From Ruminococcus flavefaciens (GTDB lineage: Bacteria; Bacillota_A; Clostridia; Oscillospirales; Ruminococcaceae), in assembly GCA_004556875.1 (NCBI GenBank), contig SFFP01000006.1:1-25418 (forward strand): a stretch of DNA of 25,418 bases, given 5' to 3'. The notes under the pieces were generated by a model. The model ran no database searches. It had not been told where the DNA came from and saw only the letters and a program-made list of their open reading frames with translations. The first letter of the stretch is position 1, and each line of letters starts with the position of its first letter. A program made the translations under genes and the position numbers. This document shows positions 7,606-15,406 of the stretch, piece by piece.

Positions 7606-8632
7606 TCTTGCACCTCCTCAGGGCAGAAATAAGTTTCACATTTTCCTCGTGAGTCTTTACAGCGATACGGAAATAACTGCCGTCAAATCCGCTGTAATCG
7701 ACACATGAGCGTATGAGTATGCCCTCTTTCAAAAGCTTCTCACCGATGTTTTCTTCGGCTCTGAAAAGAATAAAATCTGCCTCAGACAGATAGACTTTAA
7801 AGCCTGTTTTGTGAAGTTCAGTAATAAGATATTCCCTTTCAGTCTTCACAAGCTCCACAGCACAGCGAACATATTCCTCTTCATCAAGAGCCGCGATACC
7901 TGCCGCCTGTGCAGGAGCCGAAACGCTCCAGTATTGCCCGATGCAGGCTATTTTCTCCGCAGTAAGCCTGTCTCCGCAGATAACATATCCCAACCGAAGC
8001 CCTGCCATTGCAAAGAGCTTAGTGAAAGACCTTAAAATGATGACTTTTTCATTGAGAAACCGAAGTGCTGACAACTCATCTTCTCTGCCCGTGAAACCAA
8101 TAAAGCTCTCATCGCAGAACAGAAATGTATCTGTTTCAACACACTTTTTCGCTATCCTTTCAAGAAGCTTAGGAGCGATAACTCTGCCTGTAGGATTATT
8201 CGGAGAGCACAGAAAGATAATATCATATCCGCCTATATCAGACAGGATATCCTCTGTAAGCTCAAAGCCGTTTTCCTCAGAAAGCAGGTATTCATCAGCT
8301 TTACAGCCATTCTCTTCAAGCGCCTTTCTGTATTCGCTGAACGAAGGCGAAACAATAAGTGCACTCTGCGGCTTCAAAGCCGAAACTGTCCGATAAATAA
8401 GGTCGTCAGCTCCGTTTCCGCAGACTATTTTTTCAACGGAAACTCCGTTTTTCTCCGACAGCTTTTTCCTCAGCTCAGTGCAGAAAGGGTCGGGGTATCT
8501 GTCCGAAAAAACTATAGCGCCAAGCGCCGCCTGCCTGACTTTTTCGGGCATTCCAAGAGGAGAAAGATTTGCGGAAAAATCAAGGCTTATATCAAGTGAA
8601 AGGTCGTTTCCGCCGTGTTTTCCGTTCAGCAT
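7598..8632 (-). CDS. cobD: PLP-dependent threonine-phosphate decarboxylase CobD
   Basis: Likely makes (R)-1-aminopropan-2-ol O-phosphate from threonine phosphate, the arm that links the corrin ring to the lower ligand. The 344 residues form a fold-type I class II aminotransferase-like enzyme. It has GNGADDLI (72-79), SPNNPTGR (143-150), the CDESF aspartate at 174, the PLP lysine Lys205 in SFTKLFAMAGLRLGY, and the N-terminal HGGN (6-9) typical of CobD. It resembles histidinol-phosphate aminotransferase, but the position between cbiB and cbiP strongly favours the cobalamin role. GGAGG at 8638-8642 supports the ATG. The gene overlaps cbiB by 7 bases and cbiP by 8. No separate threonine kinase (pduX type) is seen in the window. 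Confidence 0.92.
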   Translation of the reverse strand: MLNGKHGGNDLSLDISLDFSANLSPLGMPEKVRQAALGAIVFSDRYPDPFCTELRKKLSEKNGVSVEKIVCGNGADDLIYRTVSALKPQSALIVSPSFSEYRKALEENGCKADEYLLSEENGFELTEDILSDIGGYDIIFLCSPNNPTGRVIAPKLLERIAKKCVETDTFLFCDESFIGFTGREDELSALRFLNEKVIILRSFTKLFAMAGLRLGYVICGDRLTAEKIACIGQYWSVSAPAQAAGIAALDEEEYVRCAVELVKTEREYLITELHKTGFKVYLSEADFILFRAEENIGEKLLKEGILIRSCVDYSGFDGSYFRIAVKTHEENVKLISALRRCKNG

Positions 8633-9597
8633 ATGATACCTCCAATGATGACACAGCGTACTAAAACCGCCGCCGCAAAGACCAGTGCGGAACTTGCATA
8701 CATGAGCCTGTTTGCACGGCGGATATCCTCAGTTTCTATACTGCGTTCATGGTCGCCGATGAACTCCTTTTTGTGAAGCTCACCGAAGTAGTAAGCATCG
8801 CCTGCAAGCTGTACTCCAAGCGCGCCTGCACAGGCAGACTCAGTCTGTGCTGAATTCGGACTTGCGTGTTTTCTGCCGTCACGTACCCATATACGGTAAG
8901 CTTTTTTGCCGCTGAGTCCGACAAAAGGCGCAGTAATGACCATTGCAAGAGCTGTCAGCCTTGACGGCACATAGTTGAGAACATCGTCAAGCTTTGCGGC
9001 AAAACGTCCGATATCAGCGTATTTCTCATTTTTATAGCCTATCATTGAATCCATAGTATTTGCGGCTTTATAGAAAAAACCGAGGAATGCTCCGCCAAGT
9101 GACATATACATGACAGGTGCTGTAACACCGTCTGAGGTATTCTCCGCAACTGTTTCCACAGCCGCCTTGATTATGCCCTCTTTGTCAAGGACTGCTGTAT
9201 CGCGTCCGACTATCATCGAGACAGCCCTGCGTGCACCCTCAATGTCGTTTTTTTCTGCGGCGATGCAGACCTTCATGCTCTCATCGCGCAGACACTTAGC
9301 CGCAATAAGATAATAGCACATAACGCCCTCAACAACCGCTCCAAGCCACGGCGATATCATGTATAAGACCACAAGTATACCAAGCGGCACAAGTGAAGAT
9401 ACCGAAAGAACGGTAACCGCAAGGAATACGCCGCCTTTTCTCAGGTCATTTCCCATTGTTCTGCGCACATACGCTTCAAGACGGGATATAAGCTTTCCCA
9501 TAAGTCTTATAGGGTGCGGCAGGCTGTAAGGATCACCGAGTATACAGTCAATAACCACCGCGATAACAAGCGGCAACGCCGCAATGATGTAATTCAT
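8626..9597 (-). CDS. cbiB: Adenosylcobinamide-phosphate synthase CbiB
   Basis: Integral membrane enzyme that joins aminopropanol phosphate to adenosylcobyric acid. The 323 residues carry the CbiB signature DCILGDPYSLPHPIRLMG (17-34), several hydrophobic membrane segments (near the N terminus, residues about 60-100, and at the C terminus), AENTSDGVTAPVMYM in the middle, and the RDGRKHASPNSAQTESACAG motif. The ATG at 9597 overlaps the TGA of cobC by four bases (ATGA), with GGAG shortly upstream. In some taxa the name cobD is used for this protein; here the downstream neighbour is the decarboxylase, so cbiB is clearer. Confidence 0.96.
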   Translation of the reverse strand: MNYIIAALPLVIAVVIDCILGDPYSLPHPIRLMGKLISRLEAYVRRTMGNDLRKGGVFLAVTVLSVSSLVPLGILVVLYMISPWLGAVVEGVMCYYLIAAKCLRDESMKVCIAAEKNDIEGARRAVSMIVGRDTAVLDKEGIIKAAVETVAENTSDGVTAPVMYMSLGGAFLGFFYKAANTMDSMIGYKNEKYADIGRFAAKLDDVLNYVPSRLTALAMVITAPFVGLSGKKAYRIWVRDGRKHASPNSAQTESACAGALGVQLAGDAYYFGELHKKEFIGDHERSIETEDIRRANRLMYASSALVFAAAVLVRCVIIGGIIC

Positions 9598-10154
9598 ATT
9601 TTCTCCGTTACTGTGATATTTTTTCCGTCAAATTCCGTAATATAGCCGTGACCGTTTGAGATGTGCCAGTCATAGTAGCCTTTATGCGGAACAGCAAAGT
9701 GTTCGAGTATAGCCATGATAGTGCCGCCGTGAACTACAAATACTGCCTTTTCATCTTTTCCGACTGTCTTGACAGCTTCAAGAAATCCGTCTATACAGCG
9801 CTTTTTGAACTGCGCAGGGTCTTCTCCGTTTGGAAAAGCATCTTCGCCGCCGCTGTCTATCCAGTGCTGATAGCGGCTGTCCATTGAAAGCTCGATGTAG
9901 TTTTTCCCCTCAAAATCACCGAAATCACATTCTCTTAGCTCATGGCACAGCGTCATTTCCACATTCGGAAAAATCAGTTCAGCAGTCTGGACACAGCGCT
10001 TCATTGGACTGCAAAAGAGCATTCCGCACTCAGGATAGTCTATTTGCATAAGCTCTGCGATACCAGAAAATGAAAGAGGCTCGTCAGTTCTGCCTATGTA
10101 TCTCAGTTCGGTATTTCCTACAGTTTTTCCGTGACGGATAAATACTATCCTCAT
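9594..10154 (-). CDS. cobC: Alpha-ribazole phosphatase CobC (histidine phosphatase family)
   Basis: Removes phosphate from alpha-ribazole-5'-phosphate or from adenosylcobalamin-5'-phosphate in lower-ligand assembly. The protein begins MRIVFIRHGKT, with the phosphohistidine His8 in the RHG motif, followed by GRTDEPLS, the acidic ECDFGDFEGK segment, PNGEDPAQFKKR, and the second histidine in VVHGGTI. This is the phosphoglycerate-mutase-like set in the CobC arrangement. An in-frame start 36 bases upstream exists, but it would add 12 residues without family support. The ATG at 10154 overlaps the upstream TGA as ATGA, and gives 186 residues. General histidine phosphatases look alike, so the substrate is inferred from the operon. 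Confidence 0.88.
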   Translation of the reverse strand: MRIVFIRHGKTVGNTELRYIGRTDEPLSFSGIAELMQIDYPECGMLFCSPMKRCVQTAELIFPNVEMTLCHELRECDFGDFEGKNYIELSMDSRYQHWIDSGGEDAFPNGEDPAQFKKRCIDGFLEAVKTVGKDEKAVFVVHGGTIMAILEHFAVPHKGYYDWHISNGHGYITEFDGKNITVTEKI

Positions 10155-10543
10155 TTCGCACCGCCTTTCAGATACTGCGGTATACCGCATACAACACGGA
10201 ATGCTTTCTCGCTTTCAGCCGCTATGATACAGCCGCAGCGTCCAACATTTTCGCGGTATATCCTCTCTTTTTTTTCCATCGGAACTATTCCGCAGCCTAT
10301 CTCGTCCATGATTATGATGCAGCCCTTGTTCTCGCTGCAAAGTCTTTCCGTAAACTCAACAGGGTCTATATCAGCTTCCATAAGCCTTGCGACTAAGCGA
10401 TGATAGCTGTTTATGCACACAGCTGTAAAAACGTCCTCAAAACCGCAGTCGTATCCGCTTATGATATCGCTCCTGTTTACCCCGAAAAGCTGACAGGCTG
10501 TGTCAGTCTTGCACTGAAAAGCTCCTCCTGTAATGAATATCAT
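10151..10543 (-). CDS. Small CobU-like protein with degenerate P-loop
   Basis: A 130-residue relative of CobU (adenosylcobinamide kinase/guanylyltransferase). The N terminus MIFITGGAFQCKT aligns with the CobU P-loop, but cysteine replaces the invariant glycine before the lysine. The middle is shortened, and no clear equivalent of the CobU guanylylated histidine motif (RHR) is present. The end is strongly CobU-like: MDEIGCGIVPMEKKERIYRENVG parallels the NEVGxGIVP region, followed by VVCGIPQYLKG. The complete cobU lies two genes upstream, so this one may be an accessory or regulatory paralogue, or retain only part of the activity. The reading frame is intact and translationally coupled: GGAGG at 10551-10555 lies seven bases before the ATG, whose A is shared with the cobS TGA. 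A GTG just before is the alternative start. Confidence 0.75.
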   Translation of the reverse strand: MIFITGGAFQCKTDTACQLFGVNRSDIISGYDCGFEDVFTAVCINSYHRLVARLMEADIDPVEFTERLCSENKGCIIIMDEIGCGIVPMEKKERIYRENVGRCGCIIAAESEKAFRVVCGIPQYLKGGAK

Positions 10544-11310
10544 CACAACACCTCCGTAAGCTTATAGACTACAGCAGACGCAATAGCTGTAAAAAGTTCG
10601 CATATCTGCAAAAACCAGCCTGCAAGGTCACCTGTTACACCGCCGAATTCCTTGTATGCAACGTAATGATAATACGCAAAAGCCACAATCGCAGAAGCTG
10701 CGGCGGCAAGTCCTGTCATAGTGCTGACGGATATCATTACGGCACATGATGCAGCCGCACAAACAGACAGCACGAAAAGAGTTGTATGCTTATCCGCAGG
10801 CTGTGCGAAGCTCTGAAGCGTACCGTCTTTTTTTGCAGCCTTAAAAGTGACCGCGGCAAGTCCGCTGAGTGAACGAGAAAGCACATATCCGCAGGCGATT
10901 ATCTCTGCGCCGCGAGAAGTGTAAAGCTCCGAAAGCATTGCGGTATAGACAATGAGATAAACAGCCAGCTTTATAGCCGCAAATGCACCGATATGCGAGT
11001 CCTTGAGTATCGAAAGCTTTTTTTCGGCATCGCCCCATGACGCTCTCGCATCGCTTGTGTCGCAGAAGCCGTCAAGGTGTATTCCGCCTGTGATGATAAT
11101 ATTTATGAGAACTGTAATTGCAGCATAAGCAAAACCGCCGAAGCCGATTTGCTCGCAAAGGCTCTGCCACAGCATGACAAGCAGTCCGATAACTGCACCA
11201 ACAAGTGGAAAAAAACACAGGGAATATCGCTTGTTTTGCTCATTCCATTCAATTTTCGGCATAGGTATCCGCGAATACATCTGAAGCGCTGATATTAAAG
11301 ACTTTAACAA
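10543..11310 (-). CDS. cobS: Adenosylcobinamide-GDP ribazoletransferase CobS
   Basis: Membrane enzyme that condenses adenosylcobinamide-GDP with alpha-ribazole (or its phosphate) to yield cobalamin (phosphate). It shows the CobS signature GGIHLDGFCDTSDA with its acidic metal-binding residues, the following DSHIGAFA, SRIPMP near the N terminus, FGGVTGDLAGW near the end, and five to six hydrophobic segments. I place the start at the TTG at 11310 (255 residues), because AAAGGAGC at 11317-11324 lies six bases upstream and the family begins just before LLxSLxxALQ. A GTG at 11352 would lengthen the protein by 14 residues, but has no ribosome binding site and would overlap cobU by 49 bases. Confidence 0.94.
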   Translation of the reverse strand: MLKSLISALQMYSRIPMPKIEWNEQNKRYSLCFFPLVGAVIGLLVMLWQSLCEQIGFGGFAYAAITVLINIIITGGIHLDGFCDTSDARASWGDAEKKLSILKDSHIGAFAAIKLAVYLIVYTAMLSELYTSRGAEIIACGYVLSRSLSGLAAVTFKAAKKDGTLQSFAQPADKHTTLFVLSVCAAASCAVMISVSTMTGLAAAASAIVAFAYYHYVAYKEFGGVTGDLAGWFLQICELFTAIASAVVYKLTEVL

Positions 11311-11825
11311 AATAATGCTCCTTTCCGCAGCAGAGGTATACCGTAGACGCACTCGATGACATTGTCAGAAAATTCTGCAATTCTGCGGTTAATCTCCGCA
11401 AGCTGACTGATATACAGCATTGTCTCGGGAGAATAATCAACACCGTCACAGCCAATTTCATTTGTCACTATTATTACCTCCGCGACTCTCTCCGAAAGCG
11501 ACTTTATCCCATTGACGATCTTGTACGCAGACTCAAATATCTCTCCATCAACGAACATCTCATTTGCGCAGAGATTTCCCAGACATTCAATGAGAACACC
11601 GCTTTTTTTCGGGACATTCACACGCTCAATACTGCGCTGCTGTTCGATAGTGATATAGCCTTTTCCCTCCCGCATTTTTCTATGCCGTGCGATTATTTCC
11701 TGTGCGTCACTGCCAACAGGAGACATTGTTGCAATATAATATTTCTCACCGCTGAAAAGACTGAAAAGCTTCTCAGCATAACGTGATTTACCGCACTTTG
11801 AGCCGCCTGTCACAAGTGTTATCAT
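11304..11825 (-). CDS. cobU: Bifunctional adenosylcobinamide kinase/guanylyltransferase CobU
   Basis: Phosphorylates adenosylcobinamide and transfers GMP to form adenosylcobinamide-GDP. The 173 residues have the intact P-loop GGSKCGKS (7-14), the HRKMR motif with His48 corresponding to the guanylylated histidine of the Salmonella enzyme, the VLIECLGNLCAN segment in place of the usual DCLTLWLSN, TNEIGCDGVDYSP (the NEVG motif), and a NRRIAEFSDNVIECVYGIPL ending. The ATG overlaps the cobT TGA as ATGA, and the TAA lies inside the start of cobS. The GIVP of the NEVG-x-GIVP motif is replaced by GVDY, a mild departure from the norm. Confidence 0.93.
   Translation of the reverse strand: MITLVTGGSKCGKSRYAEKLFSLFSGEKYYIATMSPVGSDAQEIIARHRKMREGKGYITIEQQRSIERVNVPKKSGVLIECLGNLCANEMFVDGEIFESAYKIVNGIKSLSERVAEVIIVTNEIGCDGVDYSPETMLYISQLAEINRRIAEFSDNVIECVYGIPLLRKGALFC
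11317..11324 (-). promoter_or_regulatory. Ribosome binding site that fixes the TTG start of cobS
   Basis: AAAGGAGC on the minus strand lies six bases before the TTG codon at 11310-11308. No comparable purine-rich site precedes the in-frame GTG at 11352. This favours a non-ATG start for cobS, coupled to the end of cobU by a 7-base overlap. Confidence 0.7.
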
Positions 11826-12871
11826 TTAAGTTCAACATACCTTTCTATGTCAAGATCATCGAATTTATGCGAGTTGTAGTAAAGTGCAGCTGCACCGTCA
11901 AGCAGCGGAAGCAACAGAATTCCGCCTGTACCCTCACCAAGCCGCAAACCGCCGTTTATGACCGCGCGGAGGCCAAGCTTTTCAAGCAGTCCTTTGCCTG
12001 CAGGCTCGGCTGAAACATGACCTGCAAGCATATAGTCAGTGCAGGCTTCATTGAACATAGCGGCAAGCACCGCGGAAACTGCCGATATTACGCCGTCTAT
12101 GACCATTGTAACACCATAAAAAGCTCCGCCGAGGAAAAGTCCTGTCATACCTGCGATCTCATAGCTGCCAAGCTTTGAAATAAGCTCAGCAGGATCATCG
12201 GAAAGAGGCGAATTTACAGCAATTGCGCGCCTAACGACATCAACTTTATGCTGAAGCATCTCACTTGAAAGACCTGCACCTCTGCCTGTTACAGTCTCAG
12301 GCGGAAGTCCGAGAATGACCGATGACAGAGCCGCTGTAGGAGTAGTATTACCGATCCCCATCTCCCCCGTAACTATGAGCTTTACGCCCTGCTGTGCAAG
12401 CTCACCAACGATATCCATGCAGGCAGTGATCGCCTTAAAAATGTTTTCACGCGGCATAGCAGGTCCTATAGCAATATTGTCCGAACCATAGGTGATCTTG
12501 CGATCAATAACATTTTCACATATCATCTCTTCCGCAACACCAAGATCGACTGCAATAACTTTAGCTCTATATATCTCCGCAAGAGCATTGATATTTGATT
12601 TTCCGCAAGCTATAGCCTCAGTGCAGACCTTAGTCACCGACCTGTCAATCTGAGTGACACCTTCATCGACCACACCATTATCAGCACAAACCACCGCAAC
12701 AGCTCTCGAAGAAATATCAGGTAATTCTGTCTTTTGCACCGCAGCAATTTTGTTCCAGAAATCCTCGAGAACGCCAAAGCTTCCAAGAGGTTTGGCAACG
12801 CCGTTCCAGTGCTCCTGTGCCTTTTTTATGAAGCTTTTGTCAGTCGGTGATATCTTTTTTATCCGTTCCAT
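11822..12871 (-). CDS. cobT: Nicotinate-nucleotide:dimethylbenzimidazole phosphoribosyltransferase CobT
   Basis: Activates the lower-ligand base by transferring phosphoribose from nicotinate mononucleotide, giving alpha-ribazole-5'-phosphate or the analogue from other benzimidazoles or purines. The 349 residues include LTKPxGSLG-like VAKPLGSFG (25-33), VCADNGVVDEGV, GEMGIGNTTPTAAL (169-182), GRGAGLS, and GLRLGEGTGG with the catalytic glutamate Glu313. The length is the normal 350. GGAGG at 12877-12881 lies five bases before the ATG. The first 32 bases lie inside the end of cbiA in another frame. Which base is attached cannot be read from the sequence. Confidence 0.96.
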   Translation of the reverse strand: MERIKKISPTDKSFIKKAQEHWNGVAKPLGSFGVLEDFWNKIAAVQKTELPDISSRAVAVVCADNGVVDEGVTQIDRSVTKVCTEAIACGKSNINALAEIYRAKVIAVDLGVAEEMICENVIDRKITYGSDNIAIGPAMPRENIFKAITACMDIVGELAQQGVKLIVTGEMGIGNTTPTAALSSVILGLPPETVTGRGAGLSSEMLQHKVDVVRRAIAVNSPLSDDPAELISKLGSYEIAGMTGLFLGGAFYGVTMVIDGVISAVSAVLAAMFNEACTDYMLAGHVSAEPAGKGLLEKLGLRAVINGGLRLGEGTGGILLLPLLDGAAALYYNSHKFDDLDIERYVELK

Positions 12872-14210
12872 TCATTCCTCCGTACTCCGCACATTTTTCC
12901 GCAAATCTTTCAGCAATTCTGATATCCGAATAAAAATAAAGGTGAGGAAACCCTGCATACAGCGTATTATCGGCGTGAACGCAGTTCCAGTTCCTGCCAT
13001 CAGACTTATAGGCGGTAAAAGAATTCCCGCAGTTAGTGCTGTCCCAGTAGTGAAATTCATGAGCAGCAATTTCGTCCGACTTTTCGCACAAAAAGCAATT
13101 ATTATTTGCTTTCATCTTAATATAGCCGAAGCGTCTGAGCTTCTCCGTAGGATAAACCTCTCCATTTATTGCTTCGACCATTTTAAGAGTATTATTATCA
13201 GCAAGCCCCATTTTTTCGTGAAGATACATAAAGCCACCGCACTCTGCAATAGTCGGTATACCGCAGAATATCGCACTTCTTATACTGTTAATCATTTCAG
13301 TGTTTTCAGAAAGTTTTTCTGCATAAAGCTCGGGATATCCGCCGCTCAGTATAAGTCCGCAGCAATTCTGAGGGAGCTTTTTATCTCCGAGCGGTGAAAA
13401 ATATTCTATTCGGCAGCCGATTTTCTTAAGCAGAGCAATATTGTCCGAATAAATAAAACAGAAAGCTTCATCTCTTGCAACCGCAATTTTCGGGTGATAA
13501 TTTTTGTATATTCTGTGCACTTTCGGCTCTGTAAACTCAGGATAAGGCGCATCTGAAAGGCTTATCAGCTTATCCAGACATATGTTTTTCTCAGCCAGTT
13601 CGCACAGCTCTGCGATTTTTTCCTTGAAATCTGTTATCTCATCTGCGGTAACAAGTCCAAGTTTTCTGCTTCCAATAGTGAAGCTGTTTGTCGGCATATA
13701 GCCAAGAAACTCAGTATCAAGCTCTCTGCACATTTCCTTTACGCGCGGAACAAGACGCTCAGGAAGTCTGTTAAAAATAAAGCCTGTTATCATATTCGGC
13801 TTCTTGTATTCAAGAAAACCTTTAATCATAGCGCCGATAGATTCACTTGCACCTTTACAGTCAACGACCATGACCACAGGAGTTTCAGTTATTGTCGATA
13901 CCGAATGAGCAGAGCCGCGTCCATCAACTCCGTCATAGAAACCCATTACGCCTTCAATTACCGATATATCGGCGTTTTGACTGTTCTCGTAAAGCAGGTA
14001 TTTCAGCGTGTCATCATTGCAAAAAAAGCTGTCCAGATTATGTGCTTCAACACCGATAACACGCCTGTGAAACATGGGATCAATGTAGTCGGGACCGCAT
14101 TTAAACGATGATACTTTCATATTTCGCGCTTTTAACGCAGCAAGAATTGCACAGGTTATCGTTGTTTTTCCGCAGCCGCTGTGGGTTCCTGCGATCATTA
14201 TTCGTTTCAT
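12840..14210 (-). CDS. cbiA: Cobyrinic acid a,c-diamide synthase CbiA
   Basis: ATP- and glutamine-dependent amidation of the a and c side chains of (cobalt-)cobyrinic acid. The 456 residues contain the P-loop AGTHSGCGKTT (7-17), KCGPDYIDPMFH (37-48), VIEGVMGFYDG (84-94), and a C-terminal class I glutaminase-like domain with LILSGGYPELYAEKL (286-300) and nucleophile Cys324 in IAECGGFMYL. The start overlaps the cbiET TGA as ATGA. The last 13 residues or so extend beyond the usual family end and are encoded across the cobT start, making the longest overlap in the operon. The same fold occurs in hydrogenobyrinate enzymes; the neighbouring cbi genes indicate the cobalt-early pathway. Confidence 0.96.
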   Translation of the reverse strand: MKRIMIAGTHSGCGKTTITCAILAALKARNMKVSSFKCGPDYIDPMFHRRVIGVEAHNLDSFFCNDDTLKYLLYENSQNADISVIEGVMGFYDGVDGRGSAHSVSTITETPVVMVVDCKGASESIGAMIKGFLEYKKPNMITGFIFNRLPERLVPRVKEMCRELDTEFLGYMPTNSFTIGSRKLGLVTADEITDFKEKIAELCELAEKNICLDKLISLSDAPYPEFTEPKVHRIYKNYHPKIAVARDEAFCFIYSDNIALLKKIGCRIEYFSPLGDKKLPQNCCGLILSGGYPELYAEKLSENTEMINSIRSAIFCGIPTIAECGGFMYLHEKMGLADNNTLKMVEAINGEVYPTEKLRRFGYIKMKANNNCFLCEKSDEIAAHEFHYWDSTNCGNSFTAYKSDGRNWNCVHADNTLYAGFPHLYFYSDIRIAERFAEKCAEYGGMNGTDKKDITD

Positions 14211-15397
14211 TTAAGCTTCCTTTTTATAATAAATACCGGATTTTCAGCCGACATCATTGTATGTCTGCCGATTTTTCTTGTTCTTGTTACCGCTATCTGC
14301 GTGATCTCAGCTTCTATTCCATACTTATCAAAAATCCTGATCGACTCCGACAGTGTTTCAAGTGATACTGAATTTATAGTCAGTTGTAAATTGCTGTTCT
14401 TGGTCAAAGCTATATGAATTATTTCTTCCAGTTCACCGCTTGAACCTCCAATAAAAACGCAGTCAGGCGCAGGAAGTCCAGCCGCCTTTTCTGCAGCGTC
14501 ACCTTCAATTATATCTATATTGTCACAGCCGAATTTTCTGCGATTTTCAGCCGTCAAAGCCACTGCTTCCTGATTTTTGTCAATGGAATAGACCCTGCCG
14601 TTTATGCACTGCAAAGCCATTTCCACAGATACCGAACCCGTGCCGCAGCCAATGTCCCAGCACACGTCATTTTTGCCTATTTCAAGCCCTGTGACAACAT
14701 TTGCACGTATTTCCTTTTTAGTCATCGGAACTTTTCCGCGTATGAATTCCTCATCGTCAATTCCGCAGCGGATATGCCGCTCATAATTTGGATTTTCTGC
14801 CAATAATACGCACAGCTCACTTGCAGCGTGATTTAAAAATTCTGAAGCCTTTCCGCAGCTTATCCTCTCGTTTTCATAACCAAGATCTTCGCCGATATAC
14901 ACCGAAATATCGTCCATTCCATAGTCACATAGTCTCCTGCAAAGTCTGCTCACTGTCATTTCTCCTCCGAGAAGAAAAAATGTCTTTTCATGTGAACTTA
15001 CATTTCTCACGATGTTTGCATTTTGACCGTGAAGGCTGACAAAATTGCAGTCAGACCAGTCTTTTTTAAGCTTTGACAAAAAATAAACAGGTGAAGATAT
15101 ACCGCTGATTATTTCAGTATCAGTATTACACAATTTCGCAGAAAGCTTCTTTGCTCCGCTGAAAAAACCGCAGTCTCCCGACATCAGCACAACTGCGCAC
15201 TGACAGGTATTTTCGGCTATAATACGCACTATTTCATCACTTCGGTATTCCTCAAAGCATGGCTTTCCCTTGTCCTTGAACGGAGCTATCATTCTCTTAG
15301 CACCTATGAGGATATCAGCCTTTTCAACAGCTTCTGCCGCCTCTGCTGTCATTGTTTTCGGCGTACCCATACCAATTCCGACGATATATACCTTCAC
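14207..15397 (-). CDS. cbiET: CbiET: fused cobalt-precorrin-7 C5-methyltransferase and C15-methyltransferase/decarboxylase
   Basis: One polypeptide carrying two reactions: C5 methylation (CbiE), and C15 methylation with decarboxylation of the C12 acetate (CbiT), giving cobalt-precorrin-8. Residues 1 to about 200 are a tetrapyrrole-methylase domain starting MKVYIVGIGMGTPKTMT, with the LMSGDCGFFSGAKKL loop (71-85). Residues from about 210 to 396 are a Rossmann methyltransferase with WDIGCGTGSVS (247-257) and MTKKEIRA just before it. The fusion corresponds to CobL of aerobic organisms and is common in Firmicutes. The start is GTG, supported by GAGGTG a few bases upstream; the gap to cbiJ is nine bases. 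Confidence 0.95.
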   Translation of the reverse strand: MKVYIVGIGMGTPKTMTAEAAEAVEKADILIGAKRMIAPFKDKGKPCFEEYRSDEIVRIIAENTCQCAVVLMSGDCGFFSGAKKLSAKLCNTDTEIISGISSPVYFLSKLKKDWSDCNFVSLHGQNANIVRNVSSHEKTFFLLGGEMTVSRLCRRLCDYGMDDISVYIGEDLGYENERISCGKASEFLNHAASELCVLLAENPNYERHIRCGIDDEEFIRGKVPMTKKEIRANVVTGLEIGKNDVCWDIGCGTGSVSVEMALQCINGRVYSIDKNQEAVALTAENRRKFGCDNIDIIEGDAAEKAAGLPAPDCVFIGGSSGELEEIIHIALTKNSNLQLTINSVSLETLSESIRIFDKYGIEAEITQIAVTRTRKIGRHTMMSAENPVFIIKRKLK

Positions 15398-15406
15398 TTG
15401 CTCACC

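Noticed and set aside
10152..10190. Upstream start for cobC adding 12 residues (MRYTAVSERRCE)
   Set aside because: The extra residues overlap the small cobU-like gene, have no family support, and the ATGA junction at 10151-10154 fits the pattern of the operon.
10151..10543. Small cobU-like gene as a pseudogene
   Set aside because: The frame is intact, the C-terminal motif is conserved, and the start is precisely coupled with a strong ribosome binding site, so a functional divergent paralogue is more likely than decay.
12654..13397. Plus-strand open frame of 247 codons opposite cbiA and cobT
   Set aside because: Both opposing genes are unmistakable, and the translated plus-strand product has no recognisable domain.
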